From Altica lythri (lineage: Eukaryota; Arthropoda; Insecta; Coleoptera; Chrysomelidae): a DNA stretch of 64,000 nt. The position numbers and the translations under genes were made by a program. Below are positions 12,217 to 23,527 of the stretch, piece by piece (the stretch's first letter is position 1; the number at the start of each line of letters is the position of its first letter). Below the pieces are notes generated by a model. It worked only from the letters and a program-made list of their open reading frames with translations, made no database searches and was not told the DNA's origin. The stretch lies in the NCBI GenBank assembly GCA_964028335.1, contig OZ034802.1, forward strand, positions 63,335,999 to 63,399,998, in the 5' to 3' direction.

Positions 12217-15200
12217 ATGCAAAATAAATTTATTATGGACCAAAGTGGCCGTAAAAATATGTGCTTGGGTTGTCATAGGAAAATTTTTGAAAAGATAATA
12301 TTAGGAGATACCAAAGAAATATTATACTGTGTGGATTGTTTTAGAAAAGCCTATTATGGAGGTATTAATAAAGGTATATATTATATAGAAATACTATTTA
12401 TTTTACAATAATTTATTTAGCTTCAGGAGATTCATATTCACAAGTTTATTTGTGTCACAATTCAAATCAAATTATTCCATGTCCCGAGATGTTTAGTGTT
12501 GGTAAACAAGAATATCCCTTTGCCGAATATGATTATTCTAAACCTTGTATATCAAGTATGTAAGTATCAAGATCTAAATCGCAAAATAGAGTTACCAAAC
12601 TCACTGTATTAACATCCTGTTTTTGGTGGTTGCTTTTTTCTTGATTTTTTTTTTTCATTGATATTAAAGATAGCCATAGTTTTTGTCAGACGCTTTAAAC
12701 ATTAGATTTTTTTATTTTAAATCAGTTTTTAATAATGTACGTATAAATAACACAAAGTTGTTAACAATAAAGTCAGATGATAGATCAAATACCAAAAATT
12801 ATAGAGGTATTTTTCTCGAATCTTGTTTGTCGAAGCTGCTGGACTGTTTGGTCACACAGAGGATATCAGATTACATTTCTGGTATTGCTATCCCTGAGCA
12901 GAACGGTTTTACACCTAGAAGGTCGACCCTGACTAATTTATTAGTTTATCACAATTACATAATTGATGCCTTTAAGAATCGTTTACAGGTCGACAGTATA
13001 TGTTTCTACGGATTTCTCAAAGGAGTTTGACAGAGTCAATCAAAGGTTACTTATTAAAAAGTTTTGTGCCATTGATCGTAATGGGTCATTGCTCAATTGG
13101 ATAGAAAGATTTTTTGACTGGTAGGTGCCAATGTGTTAGGGTTAATGGTTCTTAATCAAATAATATAAATGCCCTTGCAGGGGTTTCGCAGGGATGTCAT
13201 TTTACTTTAACTTTATATGAACGATCCTGGCTATTTCATTAAGAAGTCAAGATTTTTTATTTATGCTGATGACATCAAGCTCTGTGTTGGTGATACAAGC
13301 TTGTTGCCGACGGATCTGAATGGATTGGTCAGATATCAACTGCTTCAGTTTGAAAGTGAGGAAAGCTCTTGTATTAGGTACTTATGCAAGACTAAATGCT
13401 GTATTTGATATTTTTATTCTGTAGGTGATATTATTCTGATAAGGTGGGAGTCTGTTAGTATCTCTGGTTTGTATTGTTTTCCAAGCCTGATTTTCGTAAA
13501 CATATAACTTTTGTTGTAAACAAGGCATTAAAGAATTTGGGTTTTATTATTCGTAACAGTAAAGATTTATGATCCAGAGTCTTGCTTTCTCTGTTCACTT
13601 GTTCGTTCGGGCCTGAAATACTGTACACCTGTGTGGTCACCTTTTTATGAATGTCACATTAAGTCTTTGGAAAATACACAGAAGAGGTTTGCTCGTTGTG
13701 TCTGTTTCCGTAATAAGTGTAATGGTGTCAAGATTAGTTATGATTTTGTTTTAAATGAACTTTATATGTTGTTTGATTTATATTTTTTGTATGAACTTTT
13801 AAACGATCTTGTTTGTTTTTCTGAACTTCTTAGTATTTAATCTTTTAATACATTTTGTCGTACAAGGAACTGTTAACGATTTCACATTGATTGTTATTTT
13901 TGTAATTACAATTACCTACTATGATTTTTTTGCTTATGTACAATTCTTATCACTCACAACTAGAAATATATTAGGTACTGAAAGAGATATTTGGTTTTGG
14001 GCCGTTGTGACTCTTTACGTGAGTAACTGTGACATGCCCCCATATAGTGTAATTGGTAAGATTAGTTAAGATAATTAATGTGTCACTTATTCATATTTTT
14101 ACTATTTATTGTTATTGCTTGTTCCGTTGTTAATATATTTGCTATTTGTTTCCTGTTGTTTATTTCATCTTCCACTTTGCTAGGTTTCTGCTTTTAGCAG
14201 GATTCCTACCAGGTGGTTAGTAAACCACGACCTGGGTGACAAGCACCTCTAGTAAAGCTACTCCTTATCCCAAAATACTAGCACAGATTCTCTACCCCCT
14301 GGCGTGACAATATAAATCTAGTAACATGCAGAATTAAGCTATTGTTGTGTTGGCTTACAGTTAGCTACTTTTAGCAATAATTATATTAGACCTGTCCTGT
14401 TTTTCACCATTTTTTAATTGTTATCTTTAAAATACAGGGAAAAATTACTATAAAACTGTAACTCTGCTTTACCCACTTTGCCTGAAAGTTTGTTTTTAAC
14501 TTGAGGAATGAAGTATCTCCCCACTTTTGTTTAATATTTACCTAGAAATAGCTCTGCGGAACTGGAAACAGTCATGTCAAGGAATGGGCATACTTATTAA
14601 TGATTTGATAAGGTCCACGATAGCGGACAATGTTAGCTTGGTAGATGGGGGAGGGAGTATTTGTAGCCCGCGCCCTCCTTAATAAATTGTTCGCAAGCGC
14701 ATTCTAGGTATTATAGTTCTATCATTATATTCTGTCAATAATTGATTCGCACTGATTGTAACTTGGAAACGTTCGGGTTATCACAACTACATACAAAAAT
14801 GGCAAAATGGCAGCAAACTCCTGTACGCTTCTTGCTTCTCTCCCCTATAGGCATCTTTCTTAGTGTTGGATAGGTATAGTTATTCTATTTATCTGATTAT
14901 ATTATATTTATATCTACAACTTAAGCAGAACAGTTTTAAGCAGAGCTGGCCATATGTGTTAGATTTCTTACTTAATTCATTTATTTAAATTTCCCTGAAT
15001 AATAAACTTTTCCTTAGTAAAATTGAAACTATAAGTTTACTTTCTACATGCTTGTTTGTATTTTAAACAAGTTCTATACACATCTGGAGCAAAATATTAA
15101 ACAAATTTGTTTGTTGTCACTAAGGAACATTGACATTTATTTACATTTATGTTAGTTTTATTTGAATCACGAACAAATTTTTCTGTTAATGTCGTTTGTC

Positions 15201-18200
15201 GATAATTATTTATAAATATTTGGGTACTGCACTAAATTTGGTAATGAAAATGTTAATTTTACATACATTCTATGTTCCAAGGTAGGTCGTTTTCTTAAAA
15301 AATATAATCAAATTTGCAATATGACACAATGACATTACCAATTTTATAGAGTTATACTAACTTTAACCCTTTTTAGACCACTACAATGTCCCGAATCAGA
15401 TTGCAAAAAACACATTTCTTCAAAAAACCTGGAGGGTCATTTTAAATACGAACATAAGGAAGTGCCAGTAGTTCTCAGTCAATTAGACACCCGCAGTGCC
15501 CTGGAATTTTATCCCAGAGATGTCAGATATAATATAACGCAATGCATTGTTCTATTGAATATTATCAGCCATGATTTTTCCAACATCTTTCCTCAATCTA
15601 GGTGAGTAAAATTCCGAATGATGACGGTTCTGATGGTCGGAATGTATAATTTGCAATATATTTGCATAAAGTGTTGAATTGTTGTAGTGAAAATAATGAA
15701 AAAAATCATATTTAGATTGTACAGTTGCAGGAAGTGTTTACTGATTTACATACAGTGTGAATATGTAAGCAAAATAATTCTTTAAAAATTGGTAGCAATG
15801 GAATCCTAAGATAACATTTTTTTATTATGTAGATATAATCAGATTTTAATTTTAAAATATATAAATAGATACAAAGGAAAAAATAAAAGTTAAAAGTAGC
15901 GGTAAACAATGTTATCAGTGCAATATTATGCCATTAAAATTATTAATACAGGGTTTAGTTCCAATTATAAATTTTAATAACAAAATTTTTTAAATCTTTA
16001 TTTTTGTAGCCCTCCTGGTAAAACTGATAAATTAATAATGCTTTTATTAGTAACAAAAATTTCTAATTTGGATTTGATTGAAACAGAAGAGGATAGTACT
16101 ACTTTTAGTACACAGTTAAGGCAAGAGATAACCACAGAAAAAACATCAACATTCCTAGAAAGTGGTGTTCTTAGGTAAGTATGGTATTGTTATTTTTGTT
16201 TATTATAAATGTAATTGTTATCCTTGATTATATTATTGGTGTCTTACTCAATTAGTTATTGACAGTCAACGAAGTAAGTAACTCATCACAATTTTGAAGT
16301 GAAACTTCTATAGTTTCATTATAGAACCTTAACATGTATACATAAGCATTTTATAAGCGGTCAAACATTGTACACGAGGTACTCGCGCCTTACAAGATTA
16401 TTGAGAATAACTAAAGAGACAGAACCATACATGAGAAGTTTTATTTCTGTCGGCACTTCCCCAGTGGCACACACTTTTTTTGCTTTACCTTATTAACCAG
16501 TTTCGAAAACAAGGTATTCTAAAAATTTCTCAAAATCTGTAATTAAAAACAAATTGTTTAATTTTTTAACTCTCATTCTGTACGATGGTTGTCTTTTTCG
16601 TTTTGCATGTAGCCATAAATACAAAAAATATATAGACTTAAAAGGCTTTATCGCTTTTCAAAATATGGCCAAGATCGATACAGTTTTGCATACCTTCAAA
16701 CCAATTGGTTAAATGGTTATTCCATTAATTCTTCAGTTGATACCTTCAAAATCGCTGTTTTAAGGACATCGATGGCTTCTAGTGGCGAATAAAATCGCTT
16801 CCAACACATTGAATTCTTTATCTTTGGGAAAGTGAAGAAGTCGTTGGGACTTAGGTCGGGACTAGACGGTGGTCTAACAATTCGATATTTTGATGCTCCA
16901 AAAACTCTATTTTCTTTTGGGCAGTGTGAGCACTTTTATTATCTTGATGTAAGATGATTCGCCGTTGTGTGTTGTGTTGTCGGAGTTCCGCGATAACTTC
17001 TGATAAACAAACGTTTATATACCAATCGGAAATAACCGTTCTTTGGTCTCCTAGAGCAATTTTAGCCACATGATCAGAGTTTGACACAAAAGTTGCGACC
17101 ATTTTCTTTGACATACTTGAGAACAGATAACTTTTGTTGGTTTTTTCTCATCGTAAAACACCCACGCGGTGGATTATCCGTTTATTTTCCGGTTCGTTAG
17201 AGTAAATCCAAAATTCATTGCCATCAACAATACTGTAAATGTTTTTTGAGCTTCTTTTGTTGAACTGTTCCAAAATTTTTCGATACCAATTGAAGTGAAC
17301 CGGTTTTTGCTCTTCTGTGAGCAAATGCGGGATCCAACGGAAAACCAACTTCGTAAGGCCCAGTTCTTTATATGAGGTATTTTGGATCGGGATCTTTAAA
17401 TGCCCAAAGGTGCCTCTATCTCCCGGTAGATACCATTTCAGCGAGACATTGCTGTTAGGACAATCCTTTTCGAAAATTTTAAAAATCTAATGCTTAAAAA
17501 TGTTCTTGGTTAAGATTCATTTTTTGACCTACTTGCTTATTTCAATCATTCACTATACCTACCTATACCAACTTGTTGAGTCGCAATGAAACTCTGGATA
17601 TATGTCAACAAAAGATTGAGGTTAGAATAGTGTTTGATGGTTCTAATGATGACGACTTCTAAGCAGCTATATGCAAAACTAAAAACACAATCCTCGTACA
17701 ATCGCGAACTCTCGGCTTATTGGGTATAACTAAAGAGACAGAACTAAACTTGAGAAGTTTTACTTCTGTCGGTACTACTACAGTGCCATACACTTTTTTT
17801 AATACGCTATCCACCAGTTTCAAAAGCAAATCTTTACTTAAAAGAAAAAACTTTTATTTAATTAACTATTATCATCAGAAGCTTTTCTTCTATCTGCACT
17901 ACCCAAGTGCCATACACATTTTTTTCTATTAACCAATTTGGAAAGCAACATATTTTAAGAATTTCTCAAAATATTTTATCGGAATTTTTTTTTTTTTTTT
18001 ATTCTATATACTTAAACTTTATTTTTAAAACGAAGCTTCATTATTAGAAATTTCCCTTGACTCGGCACTACCCAGTGCTTATTTTTATTAAAAAAAATTA
18101 ACACAAACTTTCTTTGGACTTTATCTAGACAAAGTCATAGAAAGCCTTGATACACCTTTTTCATTGCTTTTATTCACTAAAAATTTAAATTTTTTACTAA

Positions 18201-18671
18201 GCTTGACGATTTTAAAGTCTGTTCCTTTTTATTTACCTGATCATCTGGAATAAAAAAGGGTTTTTCTTTAATTTAAAAATTTGTGTTATCAGCAAAATAT
18301 AGAAGTTTCAATTTATTATTCGTTTTTGTTTTTTTCAGCCAATAATATATCATTGTATTTAGCTATTTTAGATTAATATCTAGATGTTAAAATTGTTAAT
18401 TTCTTAAATATTGTTTTTAAGCCCCAACGACAAAATCATTATTTGGCTAGCTTCAAACCACAATATTAACCTGAACTATACTGTCGCTGTGTCAATGTTA
18501 ACAAGCAGAATAAGACAAAAGTATTGTGGACCCATGTTATCTCTTTGTGATAATCCCATCGATTTGTGTAGACGCGGAACTTGTTTAATGTTAAATCATT
18601 TCCAAGTTAATGGAATGACAGAAAATGGTACAAAGCCTTTAGCTTTGGATGTTGTTTTACACAGTACATAA
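12217..18671 (+). CDS. Cysteine-containing protein, DUF4729-like (tentative), 5 exons
   Basis: Exons 12217-12373, 12421-12559, 15377-15601, 16010-16174 and 18422-18671 join with consistent phases (1,2,2,2) and GT/AG borders into 311 residues ending VVLHST. The first intron is only 47 bases. Residues early in the protein contain CLGCHRK followed by YCVDCF, a possible zinc-binding pair. Exon 2 ends near PCPEMFSVG. Exon 3 reads LQCPESDCKKHI then LEGHFKYEHKEVP, a C2H2-like pattern. Exon 5 contains YCGPMLSLCDNPIDLCRRG and a hydrophobic C-terminus. From memory, the C-terminal pattern resembles the insect family DUF4729, whose function is unknown; that assignment is an inference. The chosen ATG is the first in frame after a stop at 12121; ATG 12235 is the alternative, and a further 5' exon cannot be excluded. 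Intron 2 holds a LINE fragment and part of an LTR; intron 4 holds a mariner. Confidence 0.8.
12700..13850 (+). mobile_element. Jockey-like LINE reverse transcriptase, degenerate
   Basis: Frames read NYRGIFLESCLSKLLDCLV, IPEQNGFTPRRSTLTNLLV, YADDIKLC (active-site box, near 13260), then RSGLKYCTPVWSPFYECHI and TQKRFARCVCFRNK. Together these cover motifs from the finger domain to the C-terminus. It sits in intron 2 of the five-exon gene. Confidence 0.75.
13996..14309 (-). mobile_element. Partial LTR, same family as the solo LTR at 21307
   Basis: The minus strand starts TGTCACGCC and matches the 21307 LTR over about 310 bp, including CCACGACCTGGGTG, TTCCTGTTGTTTAT and GGCCGTTGTGACTC as read from the other strand. 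The inner half of the LTR is missing. Confidence 0.65.
14333..15376. other. Rest of intron 2 of the DUF4729-like gene
   Basis: AT-rich with a GC-richer block near 14620-14840. No frame or repeat was recognised. Confidence 0.3.
16430..18105 (+). repeat. Minisatellite, about 150-bp unit, interrupted by a mariner
   Basis: Units containing GAAGTTTTACTTCTGTCGG, a CAGTGCCATACACTTTTTT-like stretch and TTAACCAGTTT occur near 16437, 17752, 17880 and 18055. A phrase AACTAAAGAGACAGAAC precedes the first two. The mariner at 16612-17690 lies between the first and second units. Confidence 0.5.
16612..17690 (-). pseudogene. Mariner transposase, degenerate (same family as 54728)
   Basis: Minus-strand frames read FRWIPHLLTEEQK, IVDGNEFWIYSNEPENK (the first catalytic Asp is present in VDGNEFW), ALGDQRTVISDWYINV, RIILHQDNKSAHTAQKKIEF and ELLDHRLVP. 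Flanking bases align with those of the copy at 54728-55877. A full DD34D transposase is not encoded. Confidence 0.75.
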
Positions 18672-19150
18672 TTGTTTTTTTTTCTTTTGATTTTAATGTA
18701 TTTACAGTGTATAATAAAAATAGTATATTTCACTATTATTAATAGTTATTGCTACCATCGAAATGGTACTCGGTTGCAGGAACATTCACACATTCATTAT
18801 CAATGATGGTTTGTTACTAATTCTTTATTATTTATTAAAATGTTAGTATAAAATTAACAAGCGATTAATGAAGATTAAACGTTTTATTTAATAATGAGAA
18901 AAAAACGATGCATATTTTTGTTGCATAATTAATTATGTGAATTGTTAATTAGTGACAAATTAAACAATTATTAAAAAGATTCTGATTTTGATTTTGTTTT
19001 TGTTAATTATCTGGTTAATCATTTTGTGTTTATTTTTGAGTTTTTTTGTTTTTGGGTTTTTATTATTGTTTTTGCTTTATTTTCTGTTAATTTAACAAAC
19101 TTTGTTAAAACTTTTAATTAGTGTATGTATGTTATGAGCAGTTAGGAGTA
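18672..19150. other. Intergenic AT-rich region after the DUF4729-like gene
   Basis: It contains the polyadenylation signal and T-rich sequence. Nothing else is recognised. Confidence 0.3.
18713..18718 (+). terminator. Polyadenylation signal AATAAA
   Basis: Canonical AATAAA lies 42 bases after the stop codon of the five-exon gene. Confidence 0.6.
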
Positions 19151-20180
19151 ACAGATACACCTGCGACCTATAAGATCTTGCGATATTTCTGATGATTTCT
19201 CAGACTTATAGCAGCTCTTGTAGTCCAAGAAAGTTAAGGATATCATTGGATTTTAAGTTAGGTAGTTTTTCTTTTTGTATTTCGTATGACCCTAGGTATT
19301 TCACCCTAGAATTATTTAATGCGATGCATTCTGAGAGTGTGTATTGAGGATTTATCCTCTACCTCACAGAATCTGCAGTTTGCTCCAACTACTAATCCTA
19401 GTTTCTTCATGTGTCGGCAATGTCCGGTTAGTTCTTCTTACTAAGGTTAAGACAGCTGTTAGATCTTTTTTGCTTATAGCTTCCCAGGAGCGTCTTTGAT
19501 TGTCTTAGTCCTTCTAGATCATTCCAATAATTGGATTTTTTGCTATCCATTTTTTTCCTTAGTTTTTCTAAGATTGTACTACTGCTAATTCCACAGGATG
19601 GTTCTGGTCCCAGGTATGGGGTTTCAGCTCCTTCTTTTGCCAGCTTGTCTGCTGTTTCGTTTTCTTCTATTCCTATGTGTCATGGAACCCATAGGAGGGT
19701 AACAGTGTTATTCTGCCCTAGTTCGTTTAATTTGCCAGACCATCTTTGAACTGATTTTATCTAAGTTCAGAGTTTTGATGGCTGCTTGACTTTCTGACAT
19801 GATCACAATCTTTTGTCTACAATAGTTTCTTCCAAAGTTAAATTCTATACATCTTTCGATGGCACGAATTTCCGCTTGAAAGATGCTTGGGTACGCACCC
19901 AAGTTTTCTAAATATTTGGCTCTTGTTCCTTTATCTGTCTTGGAATTGTCCGTATACCATTTTATGGCATTTTGGCTCAGTCCCAATATGGTTTTCTCGT
20001 CCCATTTAAAATTACTTGCCAGTATAGTGATAAATTTCCTTACAAAATTAAATTTCTTTGGCATGTTCTCTTGGGGCATTTCCCAAGTTTGATCAAGTTG
20101 GAGTGATCGGGGTCTTTCCTTGATTATTCCTTCTTTGATCATTCGATATACTGTTTTGTTCCTAGCATTTTCTAGTTAAA
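19150..20180 (-). mobile_element. I-like LINE, RNase H and 3' region, degenerate
   Basis: The minus-strand frame at 20142-19708 reads IKWYTDNSKTDKGTRA, LGAYPSIFQAEIRAIERC and IVIMSESQAAIKTLN. These are the RNase H motifs, with Asp changed to Glu in the usual SDSQAA box. Shifted frames further along match the zinc-knuckle tail (LVRRTNRTLPTHEE-like). A related fragment in plus orientation lies at 22000-22545. Confidence 0.7.
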
Positions 20181-20449
20181 TATGCAGTGGCGAGAGATTT
20201 AGGATTACTTCCATTGCAGCAGTGGGGCATGTTCTCATTGCTTCAGTGATACATACACAGGCTAGTCTCTGAATTTTTGAGAGCAATGTTTTTGCACACC
20301 ATGAGGGTTTTTGTAGCTTTGTACATTATTTCGTTTTTGTGTTTGTTTTAGAGTAACTAATTATCTAGGTTTAGCTCTAGATATTTGAGCTCTGTCTTCC
20401 ACTCAACGATAAATTATTGTAAGTGGGATAATAAATTAAAATATCTATT

Positions 20450-20971
20450 TCAGTAAGAGTGTTATTAAGTATATAGTCTTACTAAAAAATGGAATCGTTC
20501 TTATGAGACCTTTCTGGTGATGATTTTAGGTAAAGATAGAAACTTTCGTGATAGAACAACTTTAAAGCCTTGAACGAAGTAGGATTTAAACAATAATTTC
20601 GATTGGCCAAAGGCACTGTAGTTAACTTGCAATACATTAGAAGAAATACATCATTTTTTTGGTTACAGAAATTTTGATAAACCTTCGTTTTTGTGCGAAC
20701 AGAAGCGTTCCAGCAGGTTATAAGTGATCATACTTGTGTAGCAGCAATTAAACGTCAATTTTACTCTCAGTATTTACTAATGATTATTTCCTTTGATTCA
20801 AATTAACCAATAGAATGTCATAATTTTTTGAAATTGGACCAATCAGAATCCAATGTCAGCGACTATTGCACTAGAACAATATTAGCGACTATTGCACTAG
20901 AGAAATAGTCACGTCAAATATAAATGTCAAATGTTTGTCAGTTTACAAGTTCTCAGGAAATAATCTTCCTA
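20450..20971. other. Intergenic, with a 26-bp tandem pair
   Basis: The 18-bp phrase AGCGACTATTGCACTAGA occurs at 20858-20875 and again at 20884-20901. No gene is seen. Confidence 0.45.
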
Positions 20972-21214
20972 AATATAACATGACCTTGATTAATAGTCTG
21001 CTATTTTTGTTGTTGCTAAATTTTTCGAAAATTTTACAATTTGTTTCGACATAATTTGACATTAATAATCAAAGATTAAAGCCCTCGAGCTAAAACTCTC
21101 GGGCTTTAATCAGATTATTAATGTCAAATTATGTCTCAACAAATTGATACTAAAATATTCTCGAAATCTAGATACCACAAAAATAGCCGACTATAATCAA
21201 GGTCTTGTTATATT
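20972..21214. mobile_element. Foldback/MITE element with arms of about 118 bp
   Basis: The element runs from AATATAACATGACCTTGATT to its reverse complement AATCAAGGTCTTGTTATATT. The arms pair with few mismatches to an inner hairpin GCCCTCGAG / CTCTCGGGC around 21081-21103. It is non-coding. Confidence 0.7.
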
Positions 21215-21306
21215 ACCCTTGATTATATTTACATTATTTTTATTAGTACTTGTCGGTCGAAAAAAAATTTTGACGATTTTTGAAGAGGCGTGTTTGGCAA
21301 TTATAC

Positions 21307-21890
21307 TGTCACGCCTGGGGGGATTAAGGGGATTGTGCCATAGTGTTATGGATGAGGGGTAGCTTACTATAGGCACTTCCCACCCAGGTCGTGGTTATCT
21401 ACCCCCTGGTTAGGTATCCTGCTGAAGGCAGAAAACTAACCAAGGGGAAGATGAGATAAACAACAGGAAACAAACAACAAATATATTAACAACGAAACAA
21501 ACAATAACTATAAATAATTAACATATGAATAACAAATAACTAAATACAAATCTTAACTAATCTTACCAAATAATCTACATGGTGGCATGTCACATTTACT
21601 CACGAAAATAAGTCAAGAGTCACAACGGCCAGACCTAAGGGTCTGTTTTAGGGACACCCCAAAGGGTGACCCTTACAGACAATCTTAGACTCCGAACTTT
21701 TCGAGTACGACCTCAACGACGCTCTTTTATAGCCAATTCTTACGCTACGTGAGAATAAGAATTAAACTATATAAGGTCGCCTTGAAATCTAACGTACTGA
21801 CTTTGGCCTGGATAATTACAATTAAAATATAATACAAAATATTACAATAAAATATAAAACAATTAAACTACCCTATTATCGTATGTGACA
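21307..21890. mobile_element. Solo LTR with 4-bp target duplication
   Basis: A 584-bp unit begins TGTCAC and ends GTGACA (short terminal inversion with TG...CA). It is flanked by ATAC at 21303-21306 and ATAC at 21891-21894. TATA-like boxes occur on both strands inside (TATATAAGG near 21766; TATAAAAGAG on the minus strand near 21730). No internal retroviral genes adjoin it, so it is a solo LTR left by recombination. Gypsy or BEL type is possible. Confidence 0.75.
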
Positions 21891-21999
21891 ATACTAAGTA
21901 CCTATTGATTTACAAAAGAAAAAAAACAGGCAAAGACGTACTTTTAACTTTTTTTGAAAAGCATTTTTACACGTTTTTTTCATGTAAGACGGATCGCTG

Positions 22000-22545
22000 C
22001 TCTTCCATAATTACATAAGAATACAAGGAAACGAAACAGCAAATAAGCTGGCAAAGAAAGAAGCTGAAACCTTAAAGAAAAACTAAAAAAAGAAGTGAAT
22101 AGAGAAAAATTTAAGTACTGGAACGATCCAACCGAAAGCACTCCTTGAACACTGTAACCAGAAGATATCTTCCATCTGTCTAAACCTCAGTAAAAACAAC
22201 CTCAATATTATAACGGGAATATTAACCAGGCACTGCCCATTAAGAGAACACATAAAGAAACTATCTTTGGTATTTGAAGCAAAGTGCAGATTCTGTGACA
22301 AAGAGGACGAAACCTTAATACATGTACTCTCAGAATGCATTCCATTACATAATTCTAGGGGCAGATACCTAAGATCAAACGATCGAAACAGAAAAGAAAG
22401 ATCTGCCTAACTTAAAACCCAACGATATCCTGAACTTTCTAAGAAAGATAGGACAAAAAGAGCTGCTATAAGTCTGAGAAAACATCAGAATTATAGCAAG
22501 AAAGGGGAGACACAATAGATCTTATAATTCGGAGGTGTATCTGTC
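22000..22545 (+). mobile_element. I-like LINE 3' fragment
   Basis: Plus-strand frames read RIQGNETANKLAKKEAETL (end of RNase H), LNIITGILTRHCPLREH and CRFCDKEDETLIHVLSEC (CCHC zinc knuckle). It resembles the fragment at 19150-20180 in opposite orientation. Confidence 0.7.
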
Positions 22546-22697
22546 ACTTCTAATTACGGTCATACTTAGATATATACATACCCAGGTTAATATATTTAAG
22601 GCCATAGTATATTCTTCCTTTATTAATTTATACATTGCTTACTGAGTCGTTCAGACCTGCGTAATGGAGCGATATAATAGCTCATCTATCGTATTTG

Positions 22698-22898
22698 CAC
22701 AGCCGGACTTTACTATACAAGCCGTGAACAACGAAATCTGGCAACTATGCGTTCAGATCTAATAAACAGCGTTCAACCATTAGACTTACGTTGAAAGCTT
22801 GAAAGTTCTTGTGTTTTTGAGAATAAATCAGCTTTTTTAACGAAATTATTGTTAAGATAAAGACTAAACCTGTAAAGGTATAGTAAAGTCCGGCTGTG
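22698..22898. mobile_element. 201-bp MITE with perfect 21-bp terminal inverted repeats
   Basis: The left end starts CACAGCCGGACTTTACTATA at 22698; the exact reverse complement closes at 22898. Direct GTATTTG copies flank it at 22691-22697 and 22899-22905, a 7-bp target duplication. Perfect repeats and duplication suggest a recent insertion. Confidence 0.85.
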
Positions 22899-22905
22899 GT
22901 ATTTG

Positions 22906-23527
22906 TCTCTTAATTAGATAACTGATCATCAAATTATATAAAATTCACTTTACCGTGTTATCATGACGACATGGGATGTTTAAAGGTTCGATCATGCGAA
23001 GTTGCTGTTCATAGTAAAAATTAAATACATACTATGGAGAGCCGGAGTCAATACTAATTCCTAATTGTAACAAGTTTATTTTCAGATTTCAAAGCGATTG
23101 TTCGAATAGGTAATAGTTTGCCTTAAAGTAAAATTCATTCTTTTACGCTGACCATTATCTTGTGTATCACAGAAGTAACAATTATTTTGTGATTTTTTGC
23201 GTTTATTATCATTTTTCCAATAAAAACGTATGATTACTGTATGAAGTTGCAAATTATTGATTGGAACTTGATTTATATTTCTTTGCTTGAGTAACGGAAT
23301 ATTCTAATACACTAGCATGATTAGTATAGGATTCACTGACGGTTTTTATTTTCTAAAATTCTCTGTCGTACAGTAAGCCATTTGTATATTCATTTTTTAT
23401 TCATTTTCAAAAACTGCTTTAAAATGATAAATTAAATGCTGATGAATTCCTTTTATTTTGATCTTTTAGTAGATACATAATTTGTATCTTGCTAAGATCT
23501 CACTTTTATGGTTCACAAATTTACTTA
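22906..23527. other. Intergenic region, nothing recognised
   Basis: AT-rich spacer between the MITE and the mariner. Confidence 0.3.
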
